This document shows positions 63,474-64,000 of a DNA stretch of 64,000 bases, piece after piece. The translations under genes were made by a program, and so were the position numbers. The notes below the pieces were generated by a model. That model saw nothing but the letters and a program-made list of their open reading frames with translations. It was not told the DNA's origin and did no database searches. Source of the DNA: Flavobacteriaceae bacterium (lineage in GTDB: Bacteria > Bacteroidota > Bacteroidia > Flavobacteriales > Flavobacteriaceae); contig JADGEL010000001.1 of assembly GCA_016744415.1 (NCBI GenBank), forward strand, positions 124,001 to 188,000. Reading direction: 5' to 3'. Numbering within the stretch: the stretch's first letter is position 1; each line of letters opens with the position of its first letter.

Positions 63474-63743
63474 ATGAAAAGAATAATTTTAAAATTATCC
63501 AAAGCAAAGAATAATACATCTAACTTCAAGATAGCTCTCTATGCTTCTAAAAGTATCATCTCAGCACTAAAAAATAAACAAGTAAAAGCAAATAAAAAGA
63601 TGAGAATCAATCTTTGGGGTTTTCAAGAAAGATTAGCAAAGTTTATAGTGACTAAAAAAAATAATCAGTATAATCCAAAAGATAGAAAAGCCATAATAGA
63701 AATTATAGATAAAACAATAACCATGATTAAGGAAATAAATTAA
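63474..63743 (+). CDS. Unknown small basic protein, 89 residues
   Basis: A lysine- and isoleucine-rich helical protein (MKRIILKLSKAKNNTSNF...) with WGFQERLAKFIV in the middle. No family recognised. It is the last gene before the right end of the element, divergent from Fic. Its length and composition leave some doubt that it is expressed. Confidence 0.45.
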   Translation: MKRIILKLSKAKNNTSNFKIALYASKSIISALKNKQVKANKKMRINLWGFQERLAKFIVTKKNNQYNPKDRKAIIEIIDKTITMIKEIN

Positions 63744-63897
63744 AGTAAGAATCAAGAATTATTCTTATAAAAGTTTTAAATGAATTCTATTACATTTTAA
63801 CTAATGATATCTTGGAAAATAATTAAACAATAAATATGAAAATTTATTCAATTTAATCATTGTGTTTTTCTTCGAATAAAAGGGAGTAACCTAATTT

Positions 63898-63917
63898 ACC
63901 GTACAAAAATCGTACAA
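63898..63917. repeat. Integrase arm-type site pair, right end
   Basis: ACCGTACAA (63898-63906) and ATCGTACAA (63909-63917), start-to-start 11 bp, the same motif, orientation and spacing as at the left end. This supports the two ends belonging to one integrase system. Confidence 0.65.
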
Positions 63918-63938
63918 AATAAGGTTCTTAAAAAAGAA

Positions 63939-63972
63939 AAACACTTGAAAATCAGAAGATTAACAAGTGTTT
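63939..63972 (-). terminator. Terminator of the tRNA gene
   Basis: AAACACTTG and CAAGTGTTT form a perfect 9-bp stem; on the minus strand it is followed by TTTTTCTTTTTT. It begins four bases after the tRNA 3' end and is brought in by the element, replacing the displaced native copy at 55292-55325. Confidence 0.85.
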
Positions 63973-63975
63973 AAG

Positions 63976-64000
63976 CGGTCTGGACGGGACTCGAACCCGC
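63976..64000 (-). tRNA. tRNA gene, 3' part, probably tRNA-Asp (cut by window edge)
   Basis: On the minus strand the sequence GCGGG-TTCGAGT-CCCGT forms the T arm and is followed by the acceptor strand CCAGACC and discriminator G at 63976. No CCA is encoded. The rest of the gene lies beyond the right edge, so the anticodon is not visible. The acceptor strand with discriminator G and the T arm are as I recall for flavobacterial tRNA-Asp, but other isotypes are possible. Confidence 0.75.

Larger units (their letters stand above)
55329..63991. mobile_element. tRNA-integrated element with a rolling-circle-type Rep
   Basis: About 8.65 kb between 16-bp direct repeats, one of which is the 3' end of an intact-looking tRNA gene. 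A tyrosine recombinase gene starts 190 bp inside the left end. Paired 9-bp arm-like sites lie inside both ends. The cargo is ORF6N protein, small unknown proteins, an HTH/Rep operon, an iteron-like region and a Fic gene. There is no relaxase, no type IV secretion gene, no capsid or terminase gene and no Zot-like ATPase, so it appears non-conjugative and not a complete phage. Confidence 0.82.

Overview
The window is low-GC DNA that reads as a Flavobacteriia (Bacteroidetes) chromosome, most likely Flavobacteriaceae. The reasons are a GldA-like gliding ATPase, type IX secretion C-terminal signals, Bacteroidetes-type porins and fused DAHP synthase/chorismate mutase, and many promoters of the form TAnnTTTG placed a few bases before start codons. 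No rRNA, CRISPR array or insertion sequence was seen.

Layout. 1-11400: housekeeping and envelope genes (the 3' end of PEP carboxylase, penicillin acylase family, GldA-like ATPase, Pmp3, lipB, NdpA-like, rnhB, porin, FAD dehydrogenase). 11598-20421: a minus-strand block of seven secreted, lipoprotein or surface genes (OmpA/LamG protein, lipocalin-like protein, repeat-rich adhesin-like protein, T9SS-sorted protein), preceded by a TPR-LuxR type regulator. 20629-26709: MarR regulator plus a complete RND efflux operon, with a perfect palindromic operator in front. 26769-35621: EamA permease, BNR-repeat protein, Crp regulator, YeeE/YedE pair, NhaC antiporter, YceI. 35746-41286: two tandem DUF3857/transglutaminase-like proteins, dtd, rsgA. 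41479-45560: an aromatic amino acid operon (pheA, aminotransferase, tyrA, DAHP synthase-chorismate mutase) headed by an undocumented-looking attenuator: a consensus promoter, a 20-residue Phe/Tyr/Trp-rich leader peptide, and a strong terminator hairpin just before pheA. 45743-50631: a soluble histidine kinase and a very large multi-PAS hybrid kinase. 50982-55253: an indolepyruvate oxidoreductase plus ADP-forming acyl-CoA synthetase operon, which would oxidise aryl-pyruvates and conserve ATP.

55329-63991: an integrative element of about 8.65 kb inserted into the 3' end of a tRNA gene (probably tRNA-Asp) that runs off the right edge of the window. Both ends carry a 16-bp direct repeat of the tRNA 3' end plus a copy of its terminator. 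Just inside each end lie paired 9-bp sites with 11-bp periodicity that look like integrase arm sites. Cargo comprises a tyrosine recombinase, an ORF6N protein, several unknown small proteins, a four-gene operon with an excisionase-like HTH protein and a gene II/X-like rolling-circle Rep, an iteron-like region, and a Fic protein whose promoter carries three 31-bp tandem repeats. No filamentous-phage assembly ATPase, relaxase or conjugation gene is visible, so it looks like an integrated rolling-circle plasmid or phage satellite rather than a complete inovirus.

The two most rewarding loci are the aromatic operon attenuator and the tRNA-integrated Rep element. All functional calls come from reading motifs by eye; no database search was run.
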